Shown: positions 10,858-19,270 of the stretch, piece by piece
Layout of the letters: every line of letters begins with the position of its first letter
How positions within the stretch are numbered: position 1 is the stretch's first letter
NCBI GenBank assembly: GCA_031002005.1
Contig: JARYHS010008074.1
Coordinates: forward strand, 270,135,930-270,199,929
Reading direction: 5' to 3'
DNA from: Vandiemenella viatica
Taxonomy: Eukaryota; Arthropoda; Insecta; Orthoptera; Morabidae
Length of the DNA stretch: 64,000 nt
Notes under the pieces: generated by a model
Seen by the model: only the letters and a program-made list of their open reading frames with translations
What the model was told of the DNA's origin: nothing
Databases searched by the model: none
Made by a program: the position numbers and the translations under genes

Positions 10858-12486
10858 TTAATCAGTCAGTAATTTTTTAATGTTTGCTGAAAAACATGAA
10901 AGTGAACTTCCAAAAAAGTTAATGTCTGATGAGTGCAGGTTCGCCAACCTGGCAATTCTATTTCTGGGTGCGTGGTACACATAGTTTCTGTTTGTACTTT
11001 CAACTGCAAGCAGCCTTCTGGTTCTTAGCACAGACTTTGAGCACACAATGCCAAAGTTAGCTAAGATTTCCGGCGAGTCAATCAGCCCATTGACAACTTT
11101 GAGAAAGAACGACAGGTCAGCCACTTGTCTGCGGATTATTAGGCTACTCAGCTTATGCTGGTGATAAATATCACTGATATTTATTACATCCTCAGAATGA
11201 TTATAATAGTTTAAGAATTTACAAAATTTTCGCTGTATTCTTTCAATACAATTGATGTTTTGATCAGTGAATGGAGACCAGACCACAGACCCATACTCAA
11301 GTATGGGTTTAACGAAAGATGAGAACAGAAGTATCAATGTTTTGGTATTTCTGAATTCCTTGCCTACTCTACAGATAAAGCCTTGGCTTCGATAGGCACG
11401 AAGTGTTAAGTGATTTATATGGCCAGAGAAGGTTAGTTTATCATCAATAATCACACCAAGGTCTTTTATTGTTTTTACTGTTTGGACAATTTGACAGTCT
11501 AGCAGGTAAATTGCAGGCAGTTGGTTGTGAGATCGCGAGAAAGAGATCACTGCACACTTTTTGATGTTTAATGTTAACATGTTCCTCCTGCACCAATTCA
11601 CAAGCTTGTCAATGTCTTGTTGGAGGATTTGTAGGTCTTGTTCACTACTAATTACTCTGTAAATCTTCATGTCATCAGCGTAGAGTAGGTATTCAGACCG
11701 GATGTTGTCACCAATATCATTAATAAAGATACAGAATAGAATTGGACCTAGATGTGAACCCTTTGGGACACCAGAAGCGACACTGAATACATTTGACAAA
11801 TGATCAGCAACCCTTACCTGCAGACGCCTATTAGAGAGGTACGAGCGCAACCGTTTCAGTGCTTTTGATCTGACACCATAATAATGCAGCTTTTTTAGTA
11901 GAACTTCATGGTTAACCATATCAAAGGCCTTGCTGAAGTCTGTGTAGAGTGCATGTATTTCCTTACGTCTGCTCAGTGAATTTAGTATGTAGTTAACATA
12001 ACCATACAAGTTGGTGGTTGTGGATCTGCCACCAAAGAAACCATGTTGTCTGGTAACTATAATATATTTGAAAGCAAACATCAGTTGTGGTAGGACTATT
12101 TTCTCCAGAAGTTTTGCAAGTGATGACTGGATGCATATTGGTCTATAGTTAGCCACATTTGTCTTATCTCCGGTTTTACGGATGGGGCTGATGTAGGACA
12201 ATTTCCATAGATCAGGAAAATTGCCAGTTTCCAGAGATTTATTAAATATATGGGTGATAGGCTCACATAGACTCACCGCGCAGTTTCTTAGGAGAATGTT
12301 TGGTATTCTGTCGGGTCCAGCACCTTTATTAATGTTCAGTGAAGATAGTTGACGAAAAACCTCATCATAGCAGACTTCAAATTCTGGAATTTCATTACAT
12401 TTTGTAATCTCCTCTAGTTCATCAACAGGGTCCAGTGGTCTGTCAGATGGAGTCTTGTAAATACTGTTGAAAAATGAGGCAAACAA
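10858..12486 (-). CDS. LINE-C ORF2 reverse transcriptase domain (542 codons open)
   Basis: RNA-directed DNA polymerase that would copy element RNA at the nicked target in the nucleus. Motifs in order: GPDRIPNILLRN (about residue 57), ANYRPICIQSSLAKLLEK (about 111-128, fingers), YTDFSKAFDMVNH (motif A, about 182-194, with the first catalytic Asp), SGVPKGSHLGPILF (motif B, about 239-252), YADDMKIYR (catalytic YADD, about 271-279), LGVIIDDKLTFSGH (thumb). The ending (WSPF..., IERIQRKFCKFLNY) is typical of jockey/CR1-type LINEs. A methionine is the nominal start, but the natural protein would run in from the endonuclease upstream; the frame is open only because the break lies just before it. Motif B has K where Q is usual (GVPKGS). 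This is the longest open frame in the window, so the copy is probably recent. Confidence 0.85.
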   Translation of the reverse strand: MFASFFNSIYKTPSDRPLDPVDELEEITKCNEIPEFEVCYDEVFRQLSSLNINKGAGPDRIPNILLRNCAVSLCEPITHIFNKSLETGNFPDLWKLSYISPIRKTGDKTNVANYRPICIQSSLAKLLEKIVLPQLMFAFKYIIVTRQHGFFGGRSTTTNLYGYVNYILNSLSRRKEIHALYTDFSKAFDMVNHEVLLKKLHYYGVRSKALKRLRSYLSNRRLQVRVADHLSNVFSVASGVPKGSHLGPILFCIFINDIGDNIRSEYLLYADDMKIYRVISSEQDLQILQQDIDKLVNWCRRNMLTLNIKKCAVISFSRSHNQLPAIYLLDCQIVQTVKTIKDLGVIIDDKLTFSGHINHLTLRAYRSQGFICRVGKEFRNTKTLILLFSSFVKPILEYGSVVWSPFTDQNINCIERIQRKFCKFLNYYNHSEDVINISDIYHQHKLSSLIIRRQVADLSFFLKVVNGLIDSPEILANFGIVCSKSVLRTRRLLAVESTNRNYVYHAPRNRIARLANLHSSDINFFGSSLSCFSANIKKLLTD

Positions 12487-12865
12487 ATTACTGATCTAAT
12501 TACCATTGTTTGCAGATATATTGTCCCAGGCCATGGTAGCTGGAATATCAACACCATTATGGCGTTTATTCTTCATAAAGCTCCAGAATTTGCCTGTATC
12601 ACTTTTCAAGCCATTTTCAACCTTGTCTACGTATTTCTGATAGCAAGATGCACTTAACTTTTTTACACTGAGACCTCAGTTTGCTAAAAATTAAATAATT
12701 ACTCTGTGTTTTCTTCACTTTGTATTTCCTATGAGCTATTTTCTTTTGCTTAATAATGAATATGAGTTCATTGGAGAACCAGCATGGATAATTTCTATTT
12801 TTTTTTTTTTTTATTTAACAGGACAAACTTAGCTATTCCTTCATGTACAATATCATATAACCAGT

Positions 12866-13564
12866 TCACCTTATCATCAATGTTGTCTTTTTGTATAGAT
12901 CAATCCAATTTACCCTATGGAAATACTTATTCAGTGTTGCGTAATCAGCACTATTGAATGCATATGAAGAGGTATTATTCTGTTTCACGTTAGAACAGAA
13001 TTTAAGATGAGCAGACAGGGCTGGGTGATACTTGTCCTCATCAACAATTGGAGGGATTTTGTCAATCACGATGTCAAGGTCACTGAAGCAAAAGTCTAGA
13101 ATTCTACCATTGTCATTTTGAACTCTATTATGTTGGACACATCCAGAGAGAAGAAATTTCTCATTTAACAGGCTTTCACACTCTAGCTGCAACAAACTGC
13201 TACAAATGTTATAGTCACCAAAAACCAATAGTTTATTATTAGGATATTTGTTTTTAATAAAATTAAAAGCAGACAAATTACTTAGGTAAACATCAGTGCG
13301 AGATTGCAGGGGTATATATACACATCCTATAATAATGTGAGTACGAAATCCATTGATTTTGACAAATATTTGCTCCAAGCCACTGTCAGTAACATCAATT
13401 GGTTCTACAGTTATATTATGTTTAACAGCGATGAAGACACCCCCACCACGCTTATAATTGCTAGTGCTTTTATCTCTATCTTTCCTAAAAATATTATAGT
13501 TATTGCTGACTATTTCACCGTCCAATATTGATGAGTGGAGCCACGATTCAGTAATACACAACAC
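12866..13564 (-). CDS. LINE-C ORF2 endonuclease (APE type), partial
   Basis: An AP-endonuclease-like domain that nicks target DNA to prime reverse transcription. Seen: LCITESWLH near residue 2 (the xTExWL motif with the catalytic Glu), KRGGGVFIAVK (about 38-48), VFGDYNI (about 113-119, the GDFN motif with Phe replaced by Tyr) and KYHPALS (about 179-185, in place of the usual SDHxxl). The loss of Asp in the last motif suggests damage or divergence at the catalytic His-Asp pair. It is preceded by a fragment of the true N-terminus (LLVYYQNTRGLS) in the ORF1 frame and separated from the RT frame by stops. Domain call is firm, activity doubtful. Confidence 0.8.
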   Translation of the reverse strand: MLCITESWLHSSILDGEIVSNNYNIFRKDRDKSTSNYKRGGGVFIAVKHNITVEPIDVTDSGLEQIFVKINGFRTHIIIGCVYIPLQSRTDVYLSNLSAFNFIKNKYPNNKLLVFGDYNICSSLLQLECESLLNEKFLLSGCVQHNRVQNDNGRILDFCFSDLDIVIDKIPPIVDEDKYHPALSAHLKFCSNVKQNNTSSYAFNSADYATLNKYFHRVNWIDLYKKTTLMIR

Positions 13565-13602
13565 ATCACAGTGACAGCATGCAGATGAGACTAAGAAGTT
13601 CT

Positions 13603-14064
13603 TTAACTTAGCCCCCTGGTATTCTGATAATACACTAGGAGATCCTGTTTGAAATGTGCGCTTTTCTTTGGGAAACGAAAAGTAGAAGCTTTAAAAATTC
13701 TAGGAACACCATTGACATATTTAATTGTTTTGGAATAATCACCACATTTGAACAAGTCATTTAATTCAGATCGAAGATTCTTCAGGTGCTTTCTCTGCTC
13801 CCGGGTCAAGTCAGGTTTGATAAGAATTTTTTCACTGCCAGTGCCGACAGCCTTAGCCTTTAATAAACACCTTGCATCAGCCACTGATGGTGTATTGACG
13901 AGTAATGGACGACCAATCCTACGTAATTTAACACTAGAAAGAGTGTCAGCTGATTCAGGCGGGAATACTTTGGATAAAAGTTCGCGATTGTCAAGTAAAC
14001 GATCATAGCCGACCTGTTTACTGGACTCAGGAACATTGTAGATTATCACATTTTTTTCATTCAT
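13603..14064 (-). CDS. LINE-C ORF1 C-terminal part, running into ORF2 start
   Basis: Encodes a conserved LINE ORF1 C-terminal block: NVIIYNVPESS (residues 5-15), VKLRRIGR, PLLV, IKPDLTREQRKHLKNLRSEL (about 91-110) and IKYVNGVPRIF. This PDLTxxQR...NGVPRI pattern is common in ORF1 proteins of insect CR1/jockey-like LINEs, thought to bind element RNA. The last residues (LLVYYQNTRGLS) are the expected first residues of the ORF2 endonuclease, so ORF1 and ORF2 are read as one frame here, either by a frameshift or by loss of the ORF1 stop. The 5' end is truncated about 80 bp upstream of this frame. Confidence 0.7.
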   Translation of the reverse strand: MNEKNVIIYNVPESSKQVGYDRLLDNRELLSKVFPPESADTLSSVKLRRIGRPLLVNTPSVADARCLLKAKAVGTGSEKILIKPDLTREQRKHLKNLRSELNDLFKCGDYSKTIKYVNGVPRIFKASTFRFPKKSAHFKQDLLVYYQNTRGLS

Positions 14065-14141
14065 TTGCTTCGCCTATAATATCCTCAGCTGTTGTACCAT
14101 CGATATTTGGACCGCACTAAAATGTTACCAACTTGGATTCA

Positions 14142-14350
14142 ATTATAGTATGCAAGTATATTAATATTCATACTACTTGTGATTGGGTTATATTTTGTTT
14201 TGAGATGATGTTGTTTACCAGGAGCAACAAGTTTAAAGCCTATATGGTAGAGGCTTTATATTAAGTTCGCAAGTTGGAAATGTGGATTGAGAAATATGAA
14301 TATGAGAAGTCCGATTTAAAGCTTAACGGTCGTATTTTCAACTGGTGTCA
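14142..14350 (+). repeat. LTR-1 3' LTR, second part (after LINE-C)
   Basis: Continues exactly where the first part stops: (A)TTATAGTATGCAAGTATATT matches the 5' LTR, and the match runs to TTTTCAACTGGTGT. LINE-A sequence (TCATGAATCAAGCGG) follows directly. Confidence 0.75.
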
Positions 14351-15661
14351 TGAATCAAGCGGCTCTCCTCTACTTTCTCTAACATGTCAATCAAACCCTT
14401 GCGATAAGGATCCTAAATTACTCAACAGTATTCCAAATGCGGACTCACTGGTGTTTTGTATGCTATTTCCTTTGTATGAGCATTACAACTTCTCAAAATA
14501 CGACCTATAAATCGTAGTTTAGAATTAGCTTTGCCTACGACGGAAGTTGTGTGCAAGTCCCATTTCATGTTGCTTTGTACTGTTTCGCCTAGATACTTGA
14601 GGGAATCCACAGTGTCAACAACTGAATTGTTAACTTTGTACTTGTGAGCAAACGGGGTCTTTTTATTACTTATGTCCATTGCTTTGCACTTTTTGCAGTT
14701 AAGTGTGAGCTGCCATTTACAGGACCATTCCGAAATAACATCCAGATCCGCTGAATTTCTAAGTAATCATCAGAGCACCTCACTTCCCTAATAATAAGTG
14801 CATCATCAGCAAAAAATCGCATCCTGCAATTAATGTTGTCACAGAGTTCGTTTATAAAAATTAGGAAAAGAAGTGGTCCTACTACATTTCCTTGAGGAAC
14901 GCCCGAAGTAAGATCTAGCTTTGAAGAGGCTTCCCCGTCAACAACTGTGACCGACCAGTTAGAAAATCACTTATCCGTTCGCAAATCTGATTAGGTATAC
15001 CGTGCGCTCGAATCTTCACGAAAAGTCGGTTGTGTGGCACAGAGTCAAAAGCTTTCTGAAAATCCAAGAAAATAGCATCAACTTGTGATCCTGCATCAAT
15101 AACTTTCATTACATCATGCAAAAATAGAGCCAGTTGCGTTGCACACGATAGGTTCTTCTGAAATTCGTGTTGGTTTGCCATAAGTAACTCATTTTCATCT
15201 AGAAACTTCATAACGTTAGAGCATATGACATGCTCCAGAATTCTACTGCAAACAGATGTTAGAGATATGGGCCGATAATTCCTAGGATCTCTCTGATCTC
15301 CTTTCTGGAAAATGGGAATCTCTTGCACTATTTTCCAGTCAAAAGGTACTTTTCTTTCTTCTAAAGATTTACGAAATATATCTGACAGAAATGGTTCTAT
15401 TTCTTCCCCGTATTCCAAAAATACTCTTACTGGTATACCATCAGGACCCGGTGATTTTCCCCACTTCAGGAACTTTAATTGCTTTATGATACTTACACTA
15501 TCAATTTGTACTGGATTCATCTCAAATTCTATATGCCGTGGAAAAATGGGAATGATTTCCGTATTTTCGTTAGTGAAAGAATTTTTAAATTGGGTGTTAA
15601 ATACAGTAGCCTTGTCGCGGCTGTCATCAACTTCCCGACCGTCTTGTAGTAGAACTGGCAT
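14351..15661 (-). pseudogene. LINE-A2 ORF2 reverse transcriptase, broken
   Basis: The open part (15,661-14,915) has NPVQIDSVSIIKQLKFLKWGKSPGPDGIP (given here as the motif region near residues 50-78), NYRPISLTSVCSRILEHVI (about 130-148) and the A motif IFLDFQKAFDSVPHNRL. The B motif (GVPQG equivalent, TTSGVPQGNVVGPLL-like) and the AD-containing catalytic block lie in shifted frames near 14,890-14,800, where the FADD-equivalent codons are altered. The C-terminal block YLGETVQSNMKWDLHT reads at 14,679-14,422. At least three frameshifts. Sequence stops after RRAA at the LTR-1 insertion. Confidence 0.8.
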
Positions 15662-16129
15662 GCTGTTGTCACAACTACTTACTTTTTTTACATACTACCA
15701 AAATTTCTTTGGATTTTCGATGAGGCTCTTGGCAAGTGAGTTGACACGAATGCCATTAAAGGCCTCGTGCATCGCATTCTTGACATGTCCTCTTGTAGCA
15801 GCTAACTTTTCTAAATCACTCCTACACATCGTCCTTCTTGAGCGTGCATGTATCTTCCTTTACTTTTTAAGTAACCTTTTAACTTCACGTGTATACCACG
15901 GGGGATCGTTACCATCCCTGATTGTCCTTTTCGGTATATACAAGTCCATACCTTCCCTGACTATATTCATGAATAGAAGCCACATCTCATCAACCGAGCC
16001 TCTTCCTTCTATAAAGGTAATGTAATTATCCCTCAAAAACGTTCTTAAACTCTCCTTTGGGGCCTTTTCGAACCTATAAACGACCCTTTCTTTTTTCTTT
16101 TAGCGCATGGCTGTCAATTTTACAGTAGC

Positions 16130-17030
16130 AATTACAACTTTATGATCACTTAAAGAAATGTCTATGAATAATTCAGGTCTATTTGTAACGAGAATATCTA
16201 AAATGTTTTTGTTATCATTGTGGCATCACGTTGGTTCAGTGATGTGTTGTTCAAGATTAAGATCTGAGAAAAGGAAAGTTGTAGTCACCTCCTAGTATTA
16301 TTCCATGATCCGGAAATTGACAAGCTATATTACTTACATTATCTCTTAAGGCGTCAGCAACAGCTACAACAGCTGGTGGACAATAGAAAGACCCTATTAC
16401 AAGTTTTGTCCTAGCTACTTTTAGTCTAAACCATATATGGGCAACCCCCGGCCCCCGGGCCGGATCTGGCCCTCCACCAGCTTCAATCAGGCCCGCGAGA
16501 GATTCAGAAATTTCAAATAAGCTTCAAACTCAAGTCTCTCATTAATTTTTATTTGATTTTTGTATCTGTTTTTGTTCATTTTCTTTTTGTATGTTTGATT
16601 ATGCTATTGTAATTCTAATAAATAAAAAAATGTGTGAATTTTTATCGCCTTTTTATTCACTACTACCTATTTATTTCTTACCTATGGCCCGCGATTTCTT
16701 ACCTACGGCCCGCGGCCTGATTAAGTCCCGAAATTACGCCCTCAGTTAAGCAAAGGTTGCCCATGCCTGGTCTAAACCATAGGATTTTACAGACCGTATT
16801 GATATTTATTTCATTACATGACAGCTATAAATACACCACCTACATCCTTAAAAAAAACATTCATGCTATTGTTAAAAATTTCTGCTGAACTTTTATCCGG
16901 TTTTAACCAGCTTTCAGTATCTAATACAAAATCTGCTTCTGTGCTACTAAGAATGCTTTCAAATTCAGGCTGCTTATTACAAACATTTCTACAGTTAATA
17001 ACGAGTACTTTTAACTGTCTTTCTCCCTCA
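16130..17030 (-). pseudogene. LINE-A2 ORF2 endonuclease, split by a hAT miniature element
   Basis: Right of the insertion the minus strand reads VLVINCRNVCNKQPEFESIL and ADFVLDTESWLKPDKS, the N-terminal endonuclease motifs with the catalytic Glu in TESWL, then VGGVFIAVM. Left of the insertion it continues VARTKLVIGSFYCPP and IILGGDYNFP, the GDFN-type motif. The 338-bp insert and one copy of its 8-bp duplication interrupt coding between these blocks. Additional stops are present, so the gene is dead. Confidence 0.75.
16432..16769. mobile_element. hAT miniature element (338 bp) with 8-bp target duplication
   Basis: Flanked by the exact 8-bp duplication GTCTAAAC (16,424-16,431 and 16,770-16,777). 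Termini are CATATATGGGCAACC and, reverse-complemented, CAGGCATGGGCAACC, a 15-bp inverted repeat with three mismatches. Sub-terminal GGCCCGCGGCC/GGCCCCCGGGCC blocks are typical of hAT elements. No coding capacity. Host LINE-A sequence resumes as CATAGGATTTTACAG. Confidence 0.9.
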
Positions 17031-17582
17031 GACTAAAAAATGCCCCAATGCACTCAACATGGTCCCTGCCACCCGTGTAGCCGATTCATGTGTGTAGTGC
17101 ACACCTGATCTATCGTAGGGAACACTACACGACTCGACCCCAGGATGAAGATCTAGGAATCTGCAGCCATGATTATCACAGAAACGCCACAGTCTCCGGT
17201 TCAGACCCTCGACTGGCAACTCACAGAATGATGATTGTGGAACTGAATCAGGCCCAGACAACACATCAAACCTATTTGACAGTGGTACAAGCTTGCCCTC
17301 CTGCAGCATGCAGCTTTGACATCTGGAAACGACGCGCCAGACACTGTCAGGTGACTGCCACACAGACTCTGAAGTCTCAGCCTGGACTGCAGGTACGATA
17401 TTTGGTAGGGGAGAACCTGTGAGAACACTAGCTTCATCAGGGTCACCCCTTCCACATCTGCTGCAGTCACCTACGGCAGCTTCCAGCCTTGTAACTTTCA
17501 TTAGCAAAGCTGCAAGCTGAGTGCGAAGATCAGCCACCTCAGCCCACATCTGCACACAGCAATCACAGCAGTCCTTACACAT
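17028..17582 (-). CDS. LINE-A2 ORF1, internally shortened SGNH-type protein
   Basis: A 184-codon frame. Residues 1-45 contain paired cysteines (CKDCCDCC) and a heptad-like stretch (LRTQLAALLMKVTRLEAAV) likely to form a coiled coil. The C-terminus HGCRFLDLHPGVESC...YDRSGVHYTHESATRVA (about 138-172) matches the last block of SGNH/GDSL-type ORF1 esterase domains in some LINEs, with the D..H pair (DRSGVH) that closes the catalytic site. The block carrying the nucleophilic Ser and the middle of the fold, expected between SNRFDVL and the C-terminus, is missing, so this is an internally deleted version. ORF2 starts right after its stop. Role in ester hydrolysis or membrane association of the particle is known only by family. 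Confidence 0.65.
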   Translation of the reverse strand: MCKDCCDCCVQMWAEVADLRTQLAALLMKVTRLEAAVGDCSRCGRGDPDEASVLTGSPLPNIVPAVQAETSESVWQSPDSVWRVVSRCQSCMLQEGKLVPLSNRFDVLSGPDSVPQSSFCELPVEGLNRRLWRFCDNHGCRFLDLHPGVESCSVPYDRSGVHYTHESATRVAGTMLSALGHFLV

Positions 17583-17909
17583 ATTACTTTTAAAACAAAT
17601 CTACGGAGAGGATGAAAGATGAACTAACCAAGTGATCCAAATAAACTGTTCACAACTTACTAAGAACAGCTAGGCATGACCTAAATAAAACCTTACTGAG
17701 GAGATAAATTTAGACCAGACGACGGATACTGCACTAAGTAGTTAATAGGACATACTGATAAACAGTGTTAACCAACCACTGTTCTAAATAAAAGACGAAT
17801 AAGCTCCATATACTTTCCTATAGAAAATGAAAATTATTAAAGGCGATCACGATTACAGCACGCTGCTGCAATTCAATCAACGCAAATAAATCAAAAGCTA
17901 TCACCACTT

Positions 17910-18305
17910 TAAATTAAGTTAACAGATAGCGGCACTAGTCACTACAGTTTCTGGAGACCAACATAGTGGCTGCTCTGCGATGATAGAAGATATTCAAAGA
18001 TAAGATCTAACTACAACACTTTAAATAAAATACACAGAAATGGCAGCACTAGACTTGACGGTTCCTGGAGATCACCTAGCTGCTACTGTGCGACGACAGA
18101 AATTATTCAAAGATAAAATCTAACTTTAAATAAAACTTTAAATAAAATACACAGAACTGGCGGCACTTGACTCGACGGTTGGTGGAGATCAACTGGCTGC
18201 TACACTGTGATGACAGAAATTATTCAAAGATTAAACCTAACTACAACACTTTAAATAAAATACACAGAACTGGCGGCACTAGACTCGACGGTAGCTGGAG
18301 ATCAG
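17910..18305 (-). repeat. LINE-A2 5' UTR tandem monomers (about 112-117 bp, 3-4 copies)
   Basis: Units share ACACAGAACTGGCGGCACT, CTGGAGATCA, GACAGAAATTATTCAAAGAT and AACACTTTAAATAAA. The GGC(G/A)GCACT anchor recurs at about 17,931, 18,043, 18,160 and 18,272. The array lies directly upstream of ORF1 in the sense of LINE-A and ends mid-unit at 18,305. Such 5' UTR monomers act as promoters in some LINEs; here that is inference. Confidence 0.75.
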
Positions 18306-18600
18306 TAGTGTCAACATGTTCATCGAAACTCATTTTACTGTCGTAACATTACTCCTAAATCGTTAACTAAGTACACCTGTTCCATCTCGATTCCTCTTAT
18401 TGAGTATTTAGATAAAATTTTCTTACTTGCTCATGTAAATGAAATACTTTTGCATTTTAATGGATTTAAATGTAAGTCATTATCTTTACACCAATTATTG
18501 AGAGCAGTGCAACTGCTCAATTTTTTATTATTTGTCAGTGTGTGTGCACCTCATTCAAAAGCTAATGAGTGGATGTTAGCAATACTGCACCTAGTGATAC
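18306..18600 (-). mobile_element. LINE-D remnant, 5' half (RT thumb)
   Basis: The minus strand encodes LNNWCKDNDLHLNPLKCKSI, then SIRGIEMEQVYLVNDLGVML and SFDEHVD, the thumb region that follows the YADD motif in jockey/CR1-type RTs. The next residues expected are found at 7,872 going down (TKSLQKLGFVIRTCREIHST), so LINE-A2 is inserted in this element. No trustworthy catalytic motif is left upstream, and 18,600-18,763 shows no coding. Confidence 0.65.
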
Positions 18601-19013
18601 ATGTTTAATCAGTTAACATGTACTATATTTTGTTCCCCATACAGGAACCAGAACCTTAAATTTTTAATTTTTTGTATCTGGCTGCATGAACCATTGAAAA
18701 TCTATCTATTTCAAAGAACTGTACACAATATAGGTAGTGTCTCATTAGTTCATTAGTGATAGCTAGTGTTCGGATCTTTATGACCAAAAAAAAAACATCT
18801 AGGGATATGCAGGCAAATTTGACCTTAAAATGGGTAAATATGACCTAAAATAGACAAAATATGACCTAAAATAGACAAAATATGACCAAACATTAAATTG
18901 ATTATACATTAAAATATGCTCAGTTCTACATCATTTATTTTATGTAGTAGTGTTGTTTTCATGTAAGACAGCATAATTTGCTTATGTGCATTCACTGTAC
19001 CAGTGGGAAATTC

Positions 19014-19016
<3 letters not shown>

Positions 19017-19041
<25 letters not shown>
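19017..19041. repeat. Poly(T) tract, about 25 bp
   Basis: Uninterrupted T-run inside the left part of the hAT transposon, 5' of the LINE-B2 insertion. Likely microsatellite growth. Confidence 0.8.
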
Positions 19042-19044
<3 letters not shown>

Positions 19045-19270
19045 CTTGTTCCTTTAAAAGAATAGATTACTAGAATGTTACTTTTAAAAATGAAAAGATT
19101 CCTGTTGTTAATGGTGTTAGGGCAGCTCCATTTTTAGATTAGGATCATGTATTAGGCAGAGAGTTTTAAAAGAAATTAGTTTAAACAATAATGAGTTTTC
19201 AGATACCAAAATTAAAAATTGTGTAGGGATTCATTTATTACATCAGAATATCAGAGGGTTAACAAATAAA

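Larger units (their letters stand above)
10721..14141 (-). mobile_element. LINE-C, non-LTR retrotransposon inserted in the LTR-1 3' LTR
   Basis: On the minus strand it contains the 3' part of ORF1 (14,064-13,603), an endonuclease (13,564-12,866), a region with a few stops, an uninterrupted RT frame (12,486-10,858), a short 3' UTR, and an AAATAAAT-type tail at 10,721-10,745. It is 5'-truncated inside ORF1. A 16-base run made mostly of T near 12,797-12,812 and a few stops between endonuclease and RT break ORF2. It is flanked by ATTAT on both sides and splits the 3' LTR of LTR-1, so it is the youngest layer of this nest. Confidence 0.85.
8185..14350 (+). mobile_element. LTR-1, gag-only LTR retrotransposon inserted in LINE-A2
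   Basis: Two direct repeats of about 245-250 bp flank a 2.25-kb internal region. The 5' copy is intact; the 3' copy is split by LINE-C but its two halves (35 plus about 205 bp) add up to the same length. The internal region carries a short gag-like coiled-coil frame (9,078-9,485) and a capsid-like fragment (about 10,060-10,175), but no protease, RT or integrase. A purine-rich GGAGGGAA lies just before the 3' repeat, as expected for a polypurine tract. Both sides continue into the same LINE-A copy. Terminal dinucleotides and the target-site duplication are not clear, so the exact ends carry an error of a few bases. Confidence 0.7.
7873..18305 (-). mobile_element. LINE-A copy 2, near full-length but twice interrupted
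   Basis: On the minus strand, 5' to 3': tandem-repeat 5' UTR (18,305-17,910), ORF1 with an SGNH-like C-terminus (17,582-17,028), ORF2 endonuclease (about 17,030-16,130), ORF2 RT (15,661 to about 14,360), an insertion, then the C-terminal tail and 3' UTR (8,184-7,873). Two insertions interrupt it: a 338-bp hAT miniature element (16,432-16,769) and the LTR-1 complex (about 8,185-14,350). The frame that breaks off after RRAA near 14,360 resumes as VTELIRRLGWDCL at about 8,180; about 25 bp of the LINE consensus is missing at the junction. The 3' end is the GTAGATTG-type tail shared by the family. It sits inside LINE-D, so it is younger than LINE-D. Confidence 0.8.

Noticed and set aside
8181..14355. 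Search for a perfect target duplication of LTR-1
   Set aside because: No 4-6-bp duplication fits; about 25 bp of LINE-A are missing at the junction, so the insertion was followed or accompanied by deletion.
15312..16025. 237-codon + strand frame
   Set aside because: Exact antisense of the LINE-A2 RT and linker, kept open by the coding bias of the other strand.
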